Positions 25,994 through 37,704 of a stretch of 64,000 nucleotides of DNA are shown piece after piece; the stretch's first letter is position 1; each line of letters starts with the position of its first letter. The position numbers and the translations under genes were made by a program. The notes below the pieces were generated by a model. The model was not told where the DNA came from. It worked only from the letters and a program-made list of their open reading frames with translations, and made no database searches. This stretch comes from Ideonella sp. (lineage in GTDB: Bacteria; Pseudomonadota; Gammaproteobacteria; Burkholderiales; Burkholderiaceae_C): positions 62,001 through 126,000 of the forward strand of contig JADKIA010000030.1 in assembly GCA_016721465.1 (NCBI GenBank), written 5' to 3'.

Positions 25994-26425
25994 ATGTCGC
26001 TTGCGCTGAGCCACTTCTCGATCCGTTCGCTGGACCTCGACGCCTGCGAACGCTTTTATACGCAGGTGCTGGGCTTGCGGGTCGGGCCGCGTCCGCCGTT
26101 CCCGTTCCCGGGGCTGTGGCTGTACGAAGGCGACACCAGTGTCTGGGGCAACGCGCTGGTGCACATCATAGGCATCGACCGCAATGATCCCGAGGGCCTG
26201 AAGGGATACCTGGGCGACCGCGGTCTTGGCAGCCTGGACCACACGGGCTCGGTGGATCACATTGCCTTCTCGGCCACTGGGCTGGCGCAGATGCGCAGCA
26301 CCTTGCAGGGCTTGGGGCTCGAAGTGCGCGAGCGCACCGTGCCCCACCTGGGGCTGCGCCAGCTGTTTCTGGACGATCCGAACGGCGTGGTGATCGAACT
26401 GAACTACCCCGCCGAAGAGGCCTGA
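25994..26425 (+). CDS. VOC (glyoxalase/extradiol dioxygenase-fold) protein
   Basis: The 143 residues form the vicinal-oxygen-chelate fold. Candidate metal ligands are His7 (SLALSHFSIR), His in SVDHIAFSA and Glu in DPNGVVIELNY. Such proteins are glyoxalases, fosfomycin-type enzymes, epimerases or small ring-cleavage dioxygenases. A GGAG sequence nine bases before the ATG supports this start. It lies 35 bases after tetR and five before the monooxygenase gene, so it is probably co-transcribed; ring cleavage or isomerisation of a hydroxylated intermediate is a reasonable guess. Confidence 0.82.
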   Translation: MSLALSHFSIRSLDLDACERFYTQVLGLRVGPRPPFPFPGLWLYEGDTSVWGNALVHIIGIDRNDPEGLKGYLGDRGLGSLDHTGSVDHIAFSATGLAQMRSTLQGLGLEVRERTVPHLGLRQLFLDDPNGVVIELNYPAEEA

Positions 26426-26430
26426 GGCCG

Positions 26431-27651
26431 ATGGCCAACGTCCTCGTGATCGGTGGGTCGCTCGGCGGGCTGTTCGCCGCCAACCTGCTGCTGCGCGCCG
26501 GGCACCAGGTGCGTCTGCTCGAGAAGGCCGAGGGCTCGCTCGATGGACGCGGCGCCGGCATCGTCACGCACGAAGCCCTGGTGACCGCCTTGCGCGCCGC
26601 GGGCGCGGTGGTGGACGACACGCTGGGCGTGGCGATCACCCGGCGCGTCGTGCTGGGCCGCGACGGCAGCGTGCAGGATGGCATCGATTACCCGCAGGTG
26701 CTCACTTCGTGGAGCCGCCTGTATGCGCTGCTGCGCACGGCCTTGCCTGCGCAACACCTGCTGGCGGGCCATGAGGTGCAGGCGGTGGCGCAGGACGCCG
26801 CGGGGGTGCGGGTGCGATGCAGCAACGGTGTCGAGCTGAGCGCCGATCTGCTTGTTGCCTCCGACGGCATCCGCTCCGCGGTGCGCGCCACCGTGGCGCC
26901 GCACGTGCAGCCGCACTACTCGGGCTACATGGCCTGGCGCGGCGTGTGCGACGAGGCGGTGCTGTCCGACTTCACGCGCCGCAGCCTGTTCGAGACCTTC
27001 GGCTTCGGCTTGCCGGACGGCGAGCAGATGCTCGGCTACCCCGTGGCGGGCGCGGGCAACGCCACGCGGCCTGGCGAGCGACGCTACAACTTCGTCTGGT
27101 ATCGCCCGGCACGTGAGCACGACGAGCTGCGCTCCCTGCTCACCGACGCCGATGGCGTGCACCACCCGCTGGGCATCCCGCCGCACAAGGTGTCGTGGCG
27201 CCAGGTGGCCTGCATGCGCGAGGCCGCACGCCACCTGCTCGCGCCGCAATGGGCGGAGGTGACCGAGAAGACCGCGCAGCCTTTCCTGCAACCGATCTTC
27301 GACGTGCTGTCCGAGCGCCTGGCCTTCGGCCGCGTGGCGCTGATGGGCGATGCGGCCTTCGTGGCGCGACCGCATGTCGGCATGGGCGTGGCCAAGGCCG
27401 GCGATGATGCGCTCGCGCTGGTCCATGCCATTGCGTCGCACGGGGCCACACCCGTTGCGCTGCGGGCCTACGAGCGCGAACGCCAGCCTGCTGGCCAGGC
27501 CGCCGTGGAGCGCGCGCGCTGGCTGGGCAGCTACATCCAGGCGCCGGGCGAGGCTGCTGCCGCCCGGCCGCGTCCGGATGTGCAGACCCTGCTGAACGAA
27601 ACCGCGATCGATCTGGGCCGTGCCCGGCCGGCCGCTTCGCTGGTGGCCTGA
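26431..27651 (+). CDS. FAD-dependent monooxygenase, 2,6-dihydroxypyridine hydroxylase-like
   Basis: A 406-residue group A flavoprotein hydroxylase. The N-terminal Rossmann motif is VIGGSLGGLFAANLLL, the substrate-domain region includes YSGYMAWRGV, and the second FAD motif is LMGDAAFVARPHVGMGVAKAGDDA. The combination GYxxWRGV and GDAAxxxRPHxxxGxAKAxDDA is characteristic of the 2,6-dihydroxypyridine 3-monooxygenase group, recalled from the nicotine pathway enzyme. Other aromatic hydroxylases share the fold, so the substrate is uncertain. Placement beside a molybdenum hydroxylase, which typically makes hydroxypyridines or hydroxyquinolines, strengthens the heterocycle idea. Confidence 0.82.
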   Translation: MANVLVIGGSLGGLFAANLLLRAGHQVRLLEKAEGSLDGRGAGIVTHEALVTALRAAGAVVDDTLGVAITRRVVLGRDGSVQDGIDYPQVLTSWSRLYALLRTALPAQHLLAGHEVQAVAQDAAGVRVRCSNGVELSADLLVASDGIRSAVRATVAPHVQPHYSGYMAWRGVCDEAVLSDFTRRSLFETFGFGLPDGEQMLGYPVAGAGNATRPGERRYNFVWYRPAREHDELRSLLTDADGVHHPLGIPPHKVSWRQVACMREAARHLLAPQWAEVTEKTAQPFLQPIFDVLSERLAFGRVALMGDAAFVARPHVGMGVAKAGDDALALVHAIASHGATPVALRAYERERQPAGQAAVERARWLGSYIQAPGEAAAARPRPDVQTLLNETAIDLGRARPAASLVA

Positions 27652-27703
27652 GGGCCGCTGTCCGTCCTGTTCCAGTCCGCCACCCACCCAACGGAGACCG
27701 CCC

Positions 27704-28951
27704 ATGTCCACGACGCCCCGCTTCAATCCCCGCCGTCGCCAGCTGCTCACGGCGGGTGCCGCCGCCTCATTGGGCAGCCCCATGTTGTTCAATCTGGCGC
27801 AGGCCCAGGGCGGGCCGATCAAGATCGGCTTTCCCACGCCGCTGACGGGCGCGTTCTCGGCCGAGGCGCAGGACCAGGTGCGCGCTGCCGAACTGGCCGT
27901 GAAGGAGTTCAATGCCGCCGGTGGCCACAAGGGCCGCAAGGCCGAGCTGCTGGTGCGCGACGACAAGCTCAACCCGGGTGAGGCCGCCACGCGCACGCTG
28001 GAGCTGATCGAGAAGGACAAGGTCGACTTCATCGTCGGTTCGCTCTCGGCGGCCACGCAGCTGTCCATCAACGCGGTGTGCCGCGACCGAAAGGTGCTGT
28101 TCAATTCCATCAGCCAGTCCGACGCCATCAACGAGGCCAAGGATTGGGGCCTGACCACCTTCCACGAGGCGCTCACGCCCCACGTCACGGCCGGTGCGGT
28201 GGCGCGTTACGCCTTCCCCAAGTTCGGCAAGAAGGTGGTCTACCTCACCGCCGACTACGCCTATGGCCACGAGATGGTGCGCGGCTTCCAGCGCGCGGGC
28301 CAGGCCTTTGGCATGCAGACGCTGGCCGACATCCGCCACCCGCTGGGTGCGGCCGACTACTCGGCCTTCCTGCCGCGCATCCAGGCGCTCAAGCCCGACA
28401 TCCTGGTGCTGTGCAACTTCGGCCGCGATCTGGTCAATTCGGCCAAGCAGGCCACCGATTTCGGCCTCAAGCAGGGCACCAAGATCATCGCGCCCGTGCT
28501 GCTGTACACCGCCCGCCAGGCCGGCGGCGCCGAGGCCTTCGAGGGCATCCTCGGCGGCACTTCGTACTACTGGGGCATGGAAGACAAGATCCCCACCGCG
28601 AAGGCCTTCAACGATGCCTTCCGCAAGGCCTATGGCGGTGCCGTGCCCAGCGACTACGGCGCGCTGGGCTACGCCGGCATCAAGAGCGTGCTGCAGGCCG
28701 TGAAGAACGCCGACGCCACCGATTCGGTGCGCGTGAGCATCGCGCTGCGCCAGCTCAAGTACGACTTCTACAAGGGCGAGCAGTTCTATCGCAAGTGCGA
28801 CCACCAGTCGGTGCAGTCGGTGGTGATCGTGGAGAGCAAGTCCAAGGGCATGAAGGACAAGTACGACGTGTTCAACGTGCTGGCCATCGAGGCGGCCAAC
28901 GAGAAGAACCTGCGCAGCTGCGACGAACTCGGCCACAAGATCACGACCTGA
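27704..28951 (+). CDS. ABC transporter substrate-binding protein, branched-chain amino acid family
   Basis: This 415-residue periplasmic binding protein has a Tat-type signal (NPRRRQLLTAGAAASLGSP) and the LivJ-like fold: IKIGFPTPLTGAFSAEAQDQ, VDFIVGSLSAATQLSINAV, YLTADYAYGHEMVRGF. Family members on catabolic loci commonly bind aromatic acids rather than amino acids. The start at MSTTPRFNPRRR follows ACGGAGA. It begins the five-gene importer downstream of the monooxygenase. Confidence 0.9.
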   Translation: MSTTPRFNPRRRQLLTAGAAASLGSPMLFNLAQAQGGPIKIGFPTPLTGAFSAEAQDQVRAAELAVKEFNAAGGHKGRKAELLVRDDKLNPGEAATRTLELIEKDKVDFIVGSLSAATQLSINAVCRDRKVLFNSISQSDAINEAKDWGLTTFHEALTPHVTAGAVARYAFPKFGKKVVYLTADYAYGHEMVRGFQRAGQAFGMQTLADIRHPLGAADYSAFLPRIQALKPDILVLCNFGRDLVNSAKQATDFGLKQGTKIIAPVLLYTARQAGGAEAFEGILGGTSYYWGMEDKIPTAKAFNDAFRKAYGGAVPSDYGALGYAGIKSVLQAVKNADATDSVRVSIALRQLKYDFYKGEQFYRKCDHQSVQSVVIVESKSKGMKDKYDVFNVLAIEAANEKNLRSCDELGHKITT

Positions 28952-29001
28952 ATCCGAGGCAATGCGCCAGATGACGCAGGTGATGAACGGGCGCGCCGCC
29001 C

Positions 29002-29886
29002 ATGGCTGACATCACGCCGCAGCTGCTGGCCGTGCAGCTGGTGACGGGCATCGCGCTGGGCGCCGTGTATGCGCTGCTGGCCATGGGCCTGTCATTGATC
29101 TTCGGCATGCTCACCGTGGTGAACTTCGCCCACGGGGCCTTCTTCATGGTCGGGGCGTTCCTGGGCGTGTACTTCCTGGGCCTGACCGGCAGCTTCTGGT
29201 TCAGCCTGGCTCTGGTGCCGCTGGCCACAGGCGCCATCGGCCTGCTGACCGAACGCGTGCTGGTGCGGCCGCTGTACGGGCGCGGCATCGACTACCCGCT
29301 GCTGCTCACTTTCGGTCTGAGCTATGTGCTGGTGGACGCGATGCGCTTTGTGTTCGGCATCGAGGGCCTGCCCAGCAGCACGCCAGTGCAGCTGCGCGGG
29401 GCCACCAACATCGGTATTGGCATGTTCCCCACCTACCGGCTGTTCCTCATCGCGGCGGCGGCGGTGGTGATCGGCGCGCTGTGGCTGTTCATCGAGAAGA
29501 CGCGGTATGGCCTGATCATCCGCGCCGGTGCCCGCGACCCAGAGATCGTGCGCGTGCTGGGCATCGACGTGGCCAGGGTCTGGCTGCTGGTCTTCGGCCT
29601 GGGCACCGCGATCGCCGGGCTGGCCGGTGCGCTGGCGGCACCCACGCGCGCGGTGAATCCGGAGATGGGCATCACGGTGCTGGCCGAGTCCTTCGTCGTC
29701 ACCGTGGTGGGTGGCATGGGCTCGCTGCCTGGCGCCGTGGTGGCCGGCCTGCTGGTGGGGGTGGTGTTCAGCCTGACCTCCTTGATTGCGCCCGACCTGG
29801 CCGAGTTGTCGGTCTTCGTGCTGATGGCCGTGGTGCTGCTGGTGCGTCCGCAGGGCTTTTTCGGCAAAGCCGGTCTGATGGGATGA
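29002..29886 (+). CDS. livH: branched-chain-type ABC permease, LivH family
   Basis: The 294-residue inner-membrane permease has about eight hydrophobic spans and typical LivH segments: YALLAMGLSLIFGMLTVVNFAHGAFF near the N-terminus (shown in part) and ETRYG-like loop IEKTRYGLIIRAGARDPE. It pairs with the following LivM-type permease to form the channel. It overlaps that gene by four bases. Confidence 0.93.
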   Translation: MADITPQLLAVQLVTGIALGAVYALLAMGLSLIFGMLTVVNFAHGAFFMVGAFLGVYFLGLTGSFWFSLALVPLATGAIGLLTERVLVRPLYGRGIDYPLLLTFGLSYVLVDAMRFVFGIEGLPSSTPVQLRGATNIGIGMFPTYRLFLIAAAAVVIGALWLFIEKTRYGLIIRAGARDPEIVRVLGIDVARVWLLVFGLGTAIAGLAGALAAPTRAVNPEMGITVLAESFVVTVVGGMGSLPGAVVAGLLVGVVFSLTSLIAPDLAELSVFVLMAVVLLVRPQGFFGKAGLMG

Positions 29887-30863
29887 AGAGCCTGGCATCG
29901 GCCGTGGCCTTCACCACGCGGCACCGCGTCGGATCGGCGATCGCACTGCTGCTGGTGCTGCCCTGGGTGCTGCCCTACGAGGCGTTGGCGGTCAACATCC
30001 TGATCTTCGGGCTGTACGCCGTCGGCTTCAACCTGCTGTTCGGCTACACCGGCCTGCTGTCGTTCGGCCACGCCGCGTTCCTGGGCACCGGCAGCTACCT
30101 CTGCGGCATGGGCATCGTGCACCTGGGCCTGCCCTGGTGGGCCGCGATCGCGCTGGGCGTGGTGAGCGCCACCCTGGCCGGGGCGCTGATCGGCCTGCTG
30201 GCCATCCGCACGCGCGGCATCTACTTCTCGATGGTGACGCTGGCGCTGGGCCAGATCGTCTACTACGCGTTTTACAAGGCCGAAGGCTGGACCGGCGGCG
30301 AGAACGGCCTGCGCGGCGTGCGGGTCGAGAAGATCCACCTGCTCGGCCTGGAGATCGATTTCGTCCACCCGCTCACCAAGTACTACGTGGTGCTGGTGTT
30401 CGTCGCCGCCGCGCTGTGGTTCATCTCGCGGGTGCTGGCCTCGCCCTTCGGCGCGGTGATCGAGGCCGTGCGCGAGAACGAACAGCGCGCCGCGGCCTGC
30501 GGCTTCGACGTGGCGCGCACCAAGCTGCTGGCCTTCACGCTGTCGGCCGGCGTGTGCGGCCTGGCGGGCACCTTGCGCGCCTTGCACCTGTCGGTGGTGC
30601 CCATCGACTCGTTGCACTACCTGCAGAGCGGCCAGGCGGTGATGATGTGCCTGCTGGGCGGCATGGGCACGTTCTTCGGCCCCTTCGTCGGCGCGGCGGT
30701 GTTCCTGGTGCTGGAGGACGTGGTCACGCAGCTCACGCCCTACTGGATGGCCGTGGTGGGCACGGTCTTCATGGTCTTCGTGCTGTTCTTCCCGCGTGGC
30801 ATCTGGGGCTCGATCCTGCATTGGCTGGCGCGCGCAGCCGCGCGCAAGGCGGCGAGATCGTGA
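29883..30863 (+). CDS. livM: branched-chain-type ABC permease, LivM family
   Basis: A 326-residue permease with the LivM hallmark GYTGLLSFGHAAFLGTGSY and the cytoplasmic coupling loop SPFGAVIEAVRENEQRAAACG. The start is the ATG in an ATGA overlap with livH; a longer open frame upstream runs through livH and is not real. Its stop overlaps the GTG start of the ATPase gene. Confidence 0.93.
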   Translation: MKSLASAVAFTTRHRVGSAIALLLVLPWVLPYEALAVNILIFGLYAVGFNLLFGYTGLLSFGHAAFLGTGSYLCGMGIVHLGLPWWAAIALGVVSATLAGALIGLLAIRTRGIYFSMVTLALGQIVYYAFYKAEGWTGGENGLRGVRVEKIHLLGLEIDFVHPLTKYYVVLVFVAAALWFISRVLASPFGAVIEAVRENEQRAAACGFDVARTKLLAFTLSAGVCGLAGTLRALHLSVVPIDSLHYLQSGQAVMMCLLGGMGTFFGPFVGAAVFLVLEDVVTQLTPYWMAVVGTVFMVFVLFFPRGIWGSILHWLARAAARKAARS

Positions 30864-31600
30864 GCCAGCCCATCCTGAGCGTCAGCGGCGTGGGCAAGCG
30901 TTTCGGCGCCTTCGTCGCGCTCAACGACGTCAGCGTTGCCTTTCCCGCGGGGCAGCTCACCGCCATCATCGGGCCCAATGGCGCAGGCAAGAGCACCTTC
31001 TTCAACGTCATCAGCGGCGCCTTCGCGCCCAGCGCCGGGCGCGTGTTCTTCGAGGGACAGGACATCACCGGCCGGGCCCAGCACGAGTTCGCGCGCATCG
31101 GCATCGCCAAGAGCTTTCAGATCACCAACCTGTTCAAGCAGCTCAGCGCACACGAGAACGTGCGCGTGGCGGCGCAGATGCGGCGCTCGCGCTTCGAGCT
31201 GTTCAAGCCACGCAGCGCGCTGCGCGAGCTGGCCGAGGCGGCCGACGCCCTGCTGCAGCGCGTGGGGCTGGCCGACGTGGGTGGCAAGCGCGCGGCCGAC
31301 TTGGCCCACGGTCAGCAACGCGCGCTGGAGATCGCGATGGCCCTGGCCGCCGAGCCGCGCCTGCTGCTGATGGACGAGCCCACGGCCGGCATGTCGCCGG
31401 AGGAGACCACGGCGATGATGGGCCTGATCAAGCGCATCGCACAGGAGCGCACGGTGGTGCTGGTGGAACACAAGATGAAGCTGGTGATGGGCATCTGCCA
31501 GCGCCTGGTGGTGCTGCACCACGGCGAGTTGCTGGCCGAGGGCACGCCGGACGAGATCCGCAGCAACACCGACGTGAAGCGGGTGTACCTTGGCCAATGA
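30860..31600 (+). CDS. livG: branched-chain-type ABC ATPase, LivG family
   Basis: The 246-residue ATPase carries Walker A GPNGAGKST, the signature LAHGQQRALEIAMAL, Walker B LLLMDEPTAGMS and a switch histidine in VLVEHKMKLV. The GTG start overlaps the livM stop (GTGA). LivG-type subunits work as a heterodimer with LivF. The signature has His where canonical LSGGQ has Ser/Gly, a substitution common in this subfamily. Confidence 0.94.
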   Translation: MSQPILSVSGVGKRFGAFVALNDVSVAFPAGQLTAIIGPNGAGKSTFFNVISGAFAPSAGRVFFEGQDITGRAQHEFARIGIAKSFQITNLFKQLSAHENVRVAAQMRRSRFELFKPRSALRELAEAADALLQRVGLADVGGKRAADLAHGQQRALEIAMALAAEPRLLLMDEPTAGMSPEETTAMMGLIKRIAQERTVVLVEHKMKLVMGICQRLVVLHHGELLAEGTPDEIRSNTDVKRVYLGQ

Positions 31601-32318
31601 ATCGAAGCAGCCGCTGCTGCAGGTGGCCGGCCTGAACGCCTGGTACGACCGCAGCCATGTGGTGCAGGGCCTGGACTTTCACGTCGACGCCGGCGAGATC
31701 GTCACGCTGATGGGCCGCAACGGCGCCGGCAAGACCACCACGCTGCGCACCTTGATGGGCCTGGTGGGCAAGCGCGGCGGCACGGCGCGCTTCGACGGCC
31801 GCGAGTTCCTGGCCCAGCCGGCGCACACCCGCTACCACATGGGCCTGGCCTATGTGCCGGAAGAGCGACGCATCGTGCCGGGCCTGACGGTGCGCGAGAA
31901 CCTGCAGCTGGGCCTGCTGGGGCGCAAAGGCCGGCACGACCTGGCCCGCGCTGTGGACGAGATCGCCGAGACCTTTCCGCGCCTGAAGGAGCGGCTGGAC
32001 CAGGAGGGCACGTCCTTGTCCGGTGGCGAGCAGCAGATGCTGGCCATCGCCCGGGCCATGGTGGCCAAGCCGCGCATGATCCTGCTGGATGAGCCCAGCG
32101 AAGGCATCATGCCGCTGCTGGTGCAGGAGATGTTTCAGCTGTTCCAACGCATGAGATCACAGGGCACCACCTTGCTGCTGGTAGAGCAGAACGTGGAGCT
32201 GGCGCTGGGCATTTCCGACCGCGCCTACATCATCGACCAGGGCGCCATCGTCCACAGCGGCGTGGCCAGCGAGTTGCTCGACGACCGCGAGATCCAGGAG
32301 CGCTATTGCGCCGTGTAG
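31590..32318 (+). CDS. livF: branched-chain-type ABC ATPase, LivF family
   Basis: A 242-residue ATPase with Walker A GRNGAGKTTT, signature LSGGEQQMLAIARAM, Walker B MILLDEPSEGI and switch LLVEQNVELAL. It starts at a TTG inside the end of livG (11-base overlap); the nearby ATG at 31597 is out of frame. It ends the rightward catabolic unit, nine bases from the convergent TSUP gene, leaving no room for an obvious terminator. Confidence 0.94.
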   Translation: MANESKQPLLQVAGLNAWYDRSHVVQGLDFHVDAGEIVTLMGRNGAGKTTTLRTLMGLVGKRGGTARFDGREFLAQPAHTRYHMGLAYVPEERRIVPGLTVRENLQLGLLGRKGRHDLARAVDEIAETFPRLKERLDQEGTSLSGGEQQMLAIARAMVAKPRMILLDEPSEGIMPLLVQEMFQLFQRMRSQGTTLLLVEQNVELALGISDRAYIIDQGAIVHSGVASELLDDREIQERYCAV

Positions 32319-32327
32319 TGGCAGTGT

Positions 32328-33074
32328 TCAGCGCAGCAGCTGCGGCAGCGCAGCCGCCAGCATCGCCAGACCGGCGCCGGTGAGCAGCGTGAGCACGATG
32401 CGACGGAAGGCCAGATCGCTCAAGCCCACGTAGACGCGCGCGCCCAGCAGCGCGGGCAGCAGCATGGTGGGCACCACCACCGCGATCATCGGCCACATGG
32501 CGCGGGTGACCATGCCCGTGGCGAGGTAGGCCACCAGTGTGACCGCCAAGGTGGCGAGGTTGAAGTTCTGGATCACGGCGCGCTGAAGGTCCTTGTCCAT
32601 GCCGCGCAGCGTGCACCACAGCGTGGGCAGCACGCCGGTGAAGCCGCCGATGCCGCCCAGCACACCCGCGCACAGTCCCACCAGGCCATCCGTCCAACGG
32701 CCGCCCTCACCGAGCCTGGGCAGGCGTTGCGAGAACAGCATCGCCGGGCACCAGAGCACGAGCATGGCCCCGAAGCCGAGCTTGAACCCGGCGGCGTTGA
32801 GGTGCGGCAGCACGGCCACGCCCAAGGGGATGCCCAGCAGTGCCCCGGCCAGCAGCGGCAACAGGATCGCCCAGGGGGGCATGCGTCGCAGGGTGGCGGC
32901 AGACATCAATTGCCCAGAGACACCGCCCACCACCACCATCACCGAGGCCACGCCCGGCGCAATGCCCCACACCCAGATGGACATGGCCACCAGGCCGAAG
33001 GCGAAACCGGTGAGGCCCTGCACGAAGCCCGCGACCGCGGCGCCCGCGGCCAGCAGGATCAGCTCAGGGGGCAT
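32328..33074 (-). CDS. TSUP / TauE-SafE family membrane transporter
   Basis: The 248-residue protein has about eight hydrophobic spans with the duplicated TSUP glycine-rich motifs GFVQGLTGFAFGLVAMS near the N-terminus and GGIGGFTGVLPTLW in the second half. The family exports sulfite, sulfoacetate or other small anions. It stands 29 bases downstream of the thiolase on the same strand, so it may belong to the benzoate unit and move an aromatic or organic acid, but this is only positional. Confidence 0.84.
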   Translation of the reverse strand: MPPELILLAAGAAVAGFVQGLTGFAFGLVAMSIWVWGIAPGVASVMVVVGGVSGQLMSAATLRRMPPWAILLPLLAGALLGIPLGVAVLPHLNAAGFKLGFGAMLVLWCPAMLFSQRLPRLGEGGRWTDGLVGLCAGVLGGIGGFTGVLPTLWCTLRGMDKDLQRAVIQNFNLATLAVTLVAYLATGMVTRAMWPMIAVVVPTMLLPALLGARVYVGLSDLAFRRIVLTLLTGAGLAMLAAALPQLLR

Positions 33075-33103
33075 CGTTTCGCGCCATCACCGCGGACGGC
33101 GCG

Positions 33104-34306
<1,203 letters not shown>

Positions 34307-34325
34307 GGGGTGTCTCCAGTGAAGG

Positions 34326-34763
34326 TCAGGCGGCCAGCTCGAACAGGCTGGTGGCTTCGAGGTCCAGCACCTCGGCGCCGGTGGCATTGAACAACTGCCA
34401 GCGCCAGCGCAGGATGCCGAGCAGGGGTTGGCTGGCCGAACGACGGGTCTCGATCACCGTGGCGCGCAGGCGCAGCGCATCACCGGGGCGCACAGGATGC
34501 GGCCACTTCACGTGGGCCAGGCCGGGCGAAGCGAAGGATTCGGAGCCGGCCAGCGCGGCATCGACCGCCAGCCGCATCGCGATGCAGCAGGTGTGCCAGC
34601 CGCTGGCGATCAGGCCCTTGAAGCGGCCCGAGGCCGACGCCGCCGGGTCGGTGTGGAACCACTGCGGGTCGTAGGCCTTGGCAAAGGCCAGCAACTCGGG
34701 CTCGTCCAGCAAGTAGGGGCCAGCCTCGATGACCTGGCCGGGGTGGAACTCAGCGAATTTCAT
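34326..34763 (-). CDS. MaoC-like hot-dog-fold dehydratase
   Basis: A 145-residue hot-dog protein with the MaoC pattern: FAKAYDPQWFHTDP (Asp/His pair of the hydratase site), FKGLIASGWHTCCIAMRL and VKWPHPVRPGDALR. Such proteins hydrate enoyl-CoA substrates, so it could act on a dehydroadipyl-CoA intermediate. It lies 19 bases upstream of the thiolase gene and 93 downstream of boxA. The start at MKFAEFHPG was chosen over a longer frame with no family similarity. Confidence 0.82.
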   Translation of the reverse strand: MKFAEFHPGQVIEAGPYLLDEPELLAFAKAYDPQWFHTDPAASASGRFKGLIASGWHTCCIAMRLAVDAALAGSESFASPGLAHVKWPHPVRPGDALRLRATVIETRRSASQPLLGILRWRWQLFNATGAEVLDLEATSLFELAA

Positions 34764-34856
34764 GCGGGGGATTGTCGGTGAATCGAATCGGCATGAACGA
34801 GGCCCACCGGGCACGCGGACGTGCCTCCGGTGGGCGCTGGCGGGCGCCGCGCGCGG

Positions 34857-36146
34857 TCAATAGGTCTCGAGGTGCAGGCGGCCCTGCGCCTTGAGCGTGG
34901 CGCCAACCTTGTCCCAGTCCAGCCCGGCGCCCTGCGCCACGTCGCGCAGGGCCAGCACCACACCTTCTTCCATCGCCTTCAGGCCGCACACATAGAAGTG
35001 GGCGTTGGTGTCGTGCAGCAATGCGGCCAGGTCGGCCGCGCGTTCGCGCATCAGGTCCTGCACATAGCGCTTGGGTTGACCCGGCGTGCGGCTGAAGGCG
35101 AAATGGATGTCGATGAAGTCCTTGGGCAGGTTCTGCAGCGGGCCGAAGTAGGGCAGCTCCTCCTTGGTGCGCGCGCCGAAGAACAGCATCAGCTTGCCCC
35201 CTTCGAATTTGCCGCTGCTGCGCAGGCGGCGACGCCATTCCGTCATCGCGCGCATCGGCGCCGAGCCGGTGCCGGTGCAGATCATCACGAGGTGGCTGCG
35301 CGGGTGGTTGGGCATCAGGAAGCTGGTGCCGAAGGGGCCGATCACCTGCACCTTGTCGCCGACCTGCAGGTCGCACAGGTAGTTGCTGGCCACGCCACGC
35401 ACGGGCTTGCCCTGGTGGTCCTCGAGCACGCGCTTGATGGCCAGCGACAGGTTGTTGTAGCCGGGCCGCTCGCCGTTGCGCGGACTGGCGATGGAGTATT
35501 GGCGCGCATGGTGCGGTTTGCCTTGGGCATCCGTGCCGGGCGGTATCACGCCGATCGACTGGCCTTCGAGCACCGGGAAGGGCATGCTGCCGAAATCCAG
35601 CATCAGGTGGTGCGTGTCGTATTCCTTGCCCACCTGGGTGACGCGCACATTGCCCACCACCGTGGCGGTGACGAACTTCTCGGCCGACTTCGGGCCGTAA
35701 AGGTTGGTGTAGGCGTGCGCGGCCGACCAGGGCGGCAGTGCAGCGTTGTACTGCGTGCTCTGGAACGGCGCCTCGCCGGTGGGGTCCGCCGCAGGGGCCT
35801 GGGCCTGCGCCTGCGCGTCTGCGTCCGCCACGGCAACATCGGCCCCCGCGGCGGCGGCCAGCTGGGCGGGGGTCAGCTCGGCGGGCAGGCTGTCCCACAG
35901 CAATTGCTCATCGAGCGTGTAGGCCCTGCTGCCGAGCACCTTGCGGTAGTTGTCGATGCTGCCGGTGGGGCAGGGCGAAATGCAGTCGTTGCACCAGTTG
36001 CACTTGCTGGCGTCGACCACGTAGTTGCGTGAATCGTGCGTGATCGCGCCGGTCGGGCACATGGTCTCGCAGGTGTTGCAGCGGATGCAGATCTCGGGAT
36101 CGATCAAATGCTGCTTGATGACGGCGGCTTCGGCGGGTGCGTTCAT
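34857..36146 (-). CDS. boxA: benzoyl-CoA 2,3-epoxidase reductase subunit BoxA
   Basis: BoxA passes electrons from NADPH to BoxB for epoxidation of benzoyl-CoA. Its 429 residues begin with two [4Fe-4S] ferredoxin motifs (CIRCNTCETMCPTGAI and CNWCNDCISPCPTGS), then an Ala/Gln/Asp-rich linker (about 110-135), an FAD domain (RQYSIASPR) and an NADP-binding domain (MICTGTGSAPMRAM), ending in LHLETY. The start MNAPAEAAVIKQHL follows a GAGTCATCCTC-type weak site and gives the normal length. It is the distal box gene, 123 bases below boxB. Confidence 0.96.
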   Translation of the reverse strand: MNAPAEAAVIKQHLIDPEICIRCNTCETMCPTGAITHDSRNYVVDASKCNWCNDCISPCPTGSIDNYRKVLGSRAYTLDEQLLWDSLPAELTPAQLAAAAGADVAVADADAQAQAQAPAADPTGEAPFQSTQYNAALPPWSAAHAYTNLYGPKSAEKFVTATVVGNVRVTQVGKEYDTHHLMLDFGSMPFPVLEGQSIGVIPPGTDAQGKPHHARQYSIASPRNGERPGYNNLSLAIKRVLEDHQGKPVRGVASNYLCDLQVGDKVQVIGPFGTSFLMPNHPRSHLVMICTGTGSAPMRAMTEWRRRLRSSGKFEGGKLMLFFGARTKEELPYFGPLQNLPKDFIDIHFAFSRTPGQPKRYVQDLMRERAADLAALLHDTNAHFYVCGLKAMEEGVVLALRDVAQGAGLDWDKVGATLKAQGRLHLETY

Positions 36147-36226
36147 GAGGATGACTCGTCGTTGACAAGACCGAAGTATGACCAAGCAAACGCCGCGGAA
36201 CCCGCGTCACCGGGCCGCTGGCGTTG

Positions 36227-36263
36227 CCCCCTTGAGAGGGAAGCGGCGAAGCCGCTCCGGGGG
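36227..36263. repeat. GC-rich nested hairpin between boxB and boxA
   Basis: An outer CCCCC (36227-36231) / GGGGG (36259-36263) encloses a perfect AGCGGC-GAA-GCCGCT hairpin (242-256 of the 36 kb block). It begins just after the boxB stop. It resembles the palindromic intergenic elements common in Comamonadaceae-like genomes and could stabilise mRNA 3' ends or act as a terminator; there is no U-tract. Confidence 0.6.
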
Positions 36264-36269
36264 TGGGCG

Positions 36270-37697
<1,428 letters not shown>

Positions 37698-37704
37698 GTG
37701 GGCT

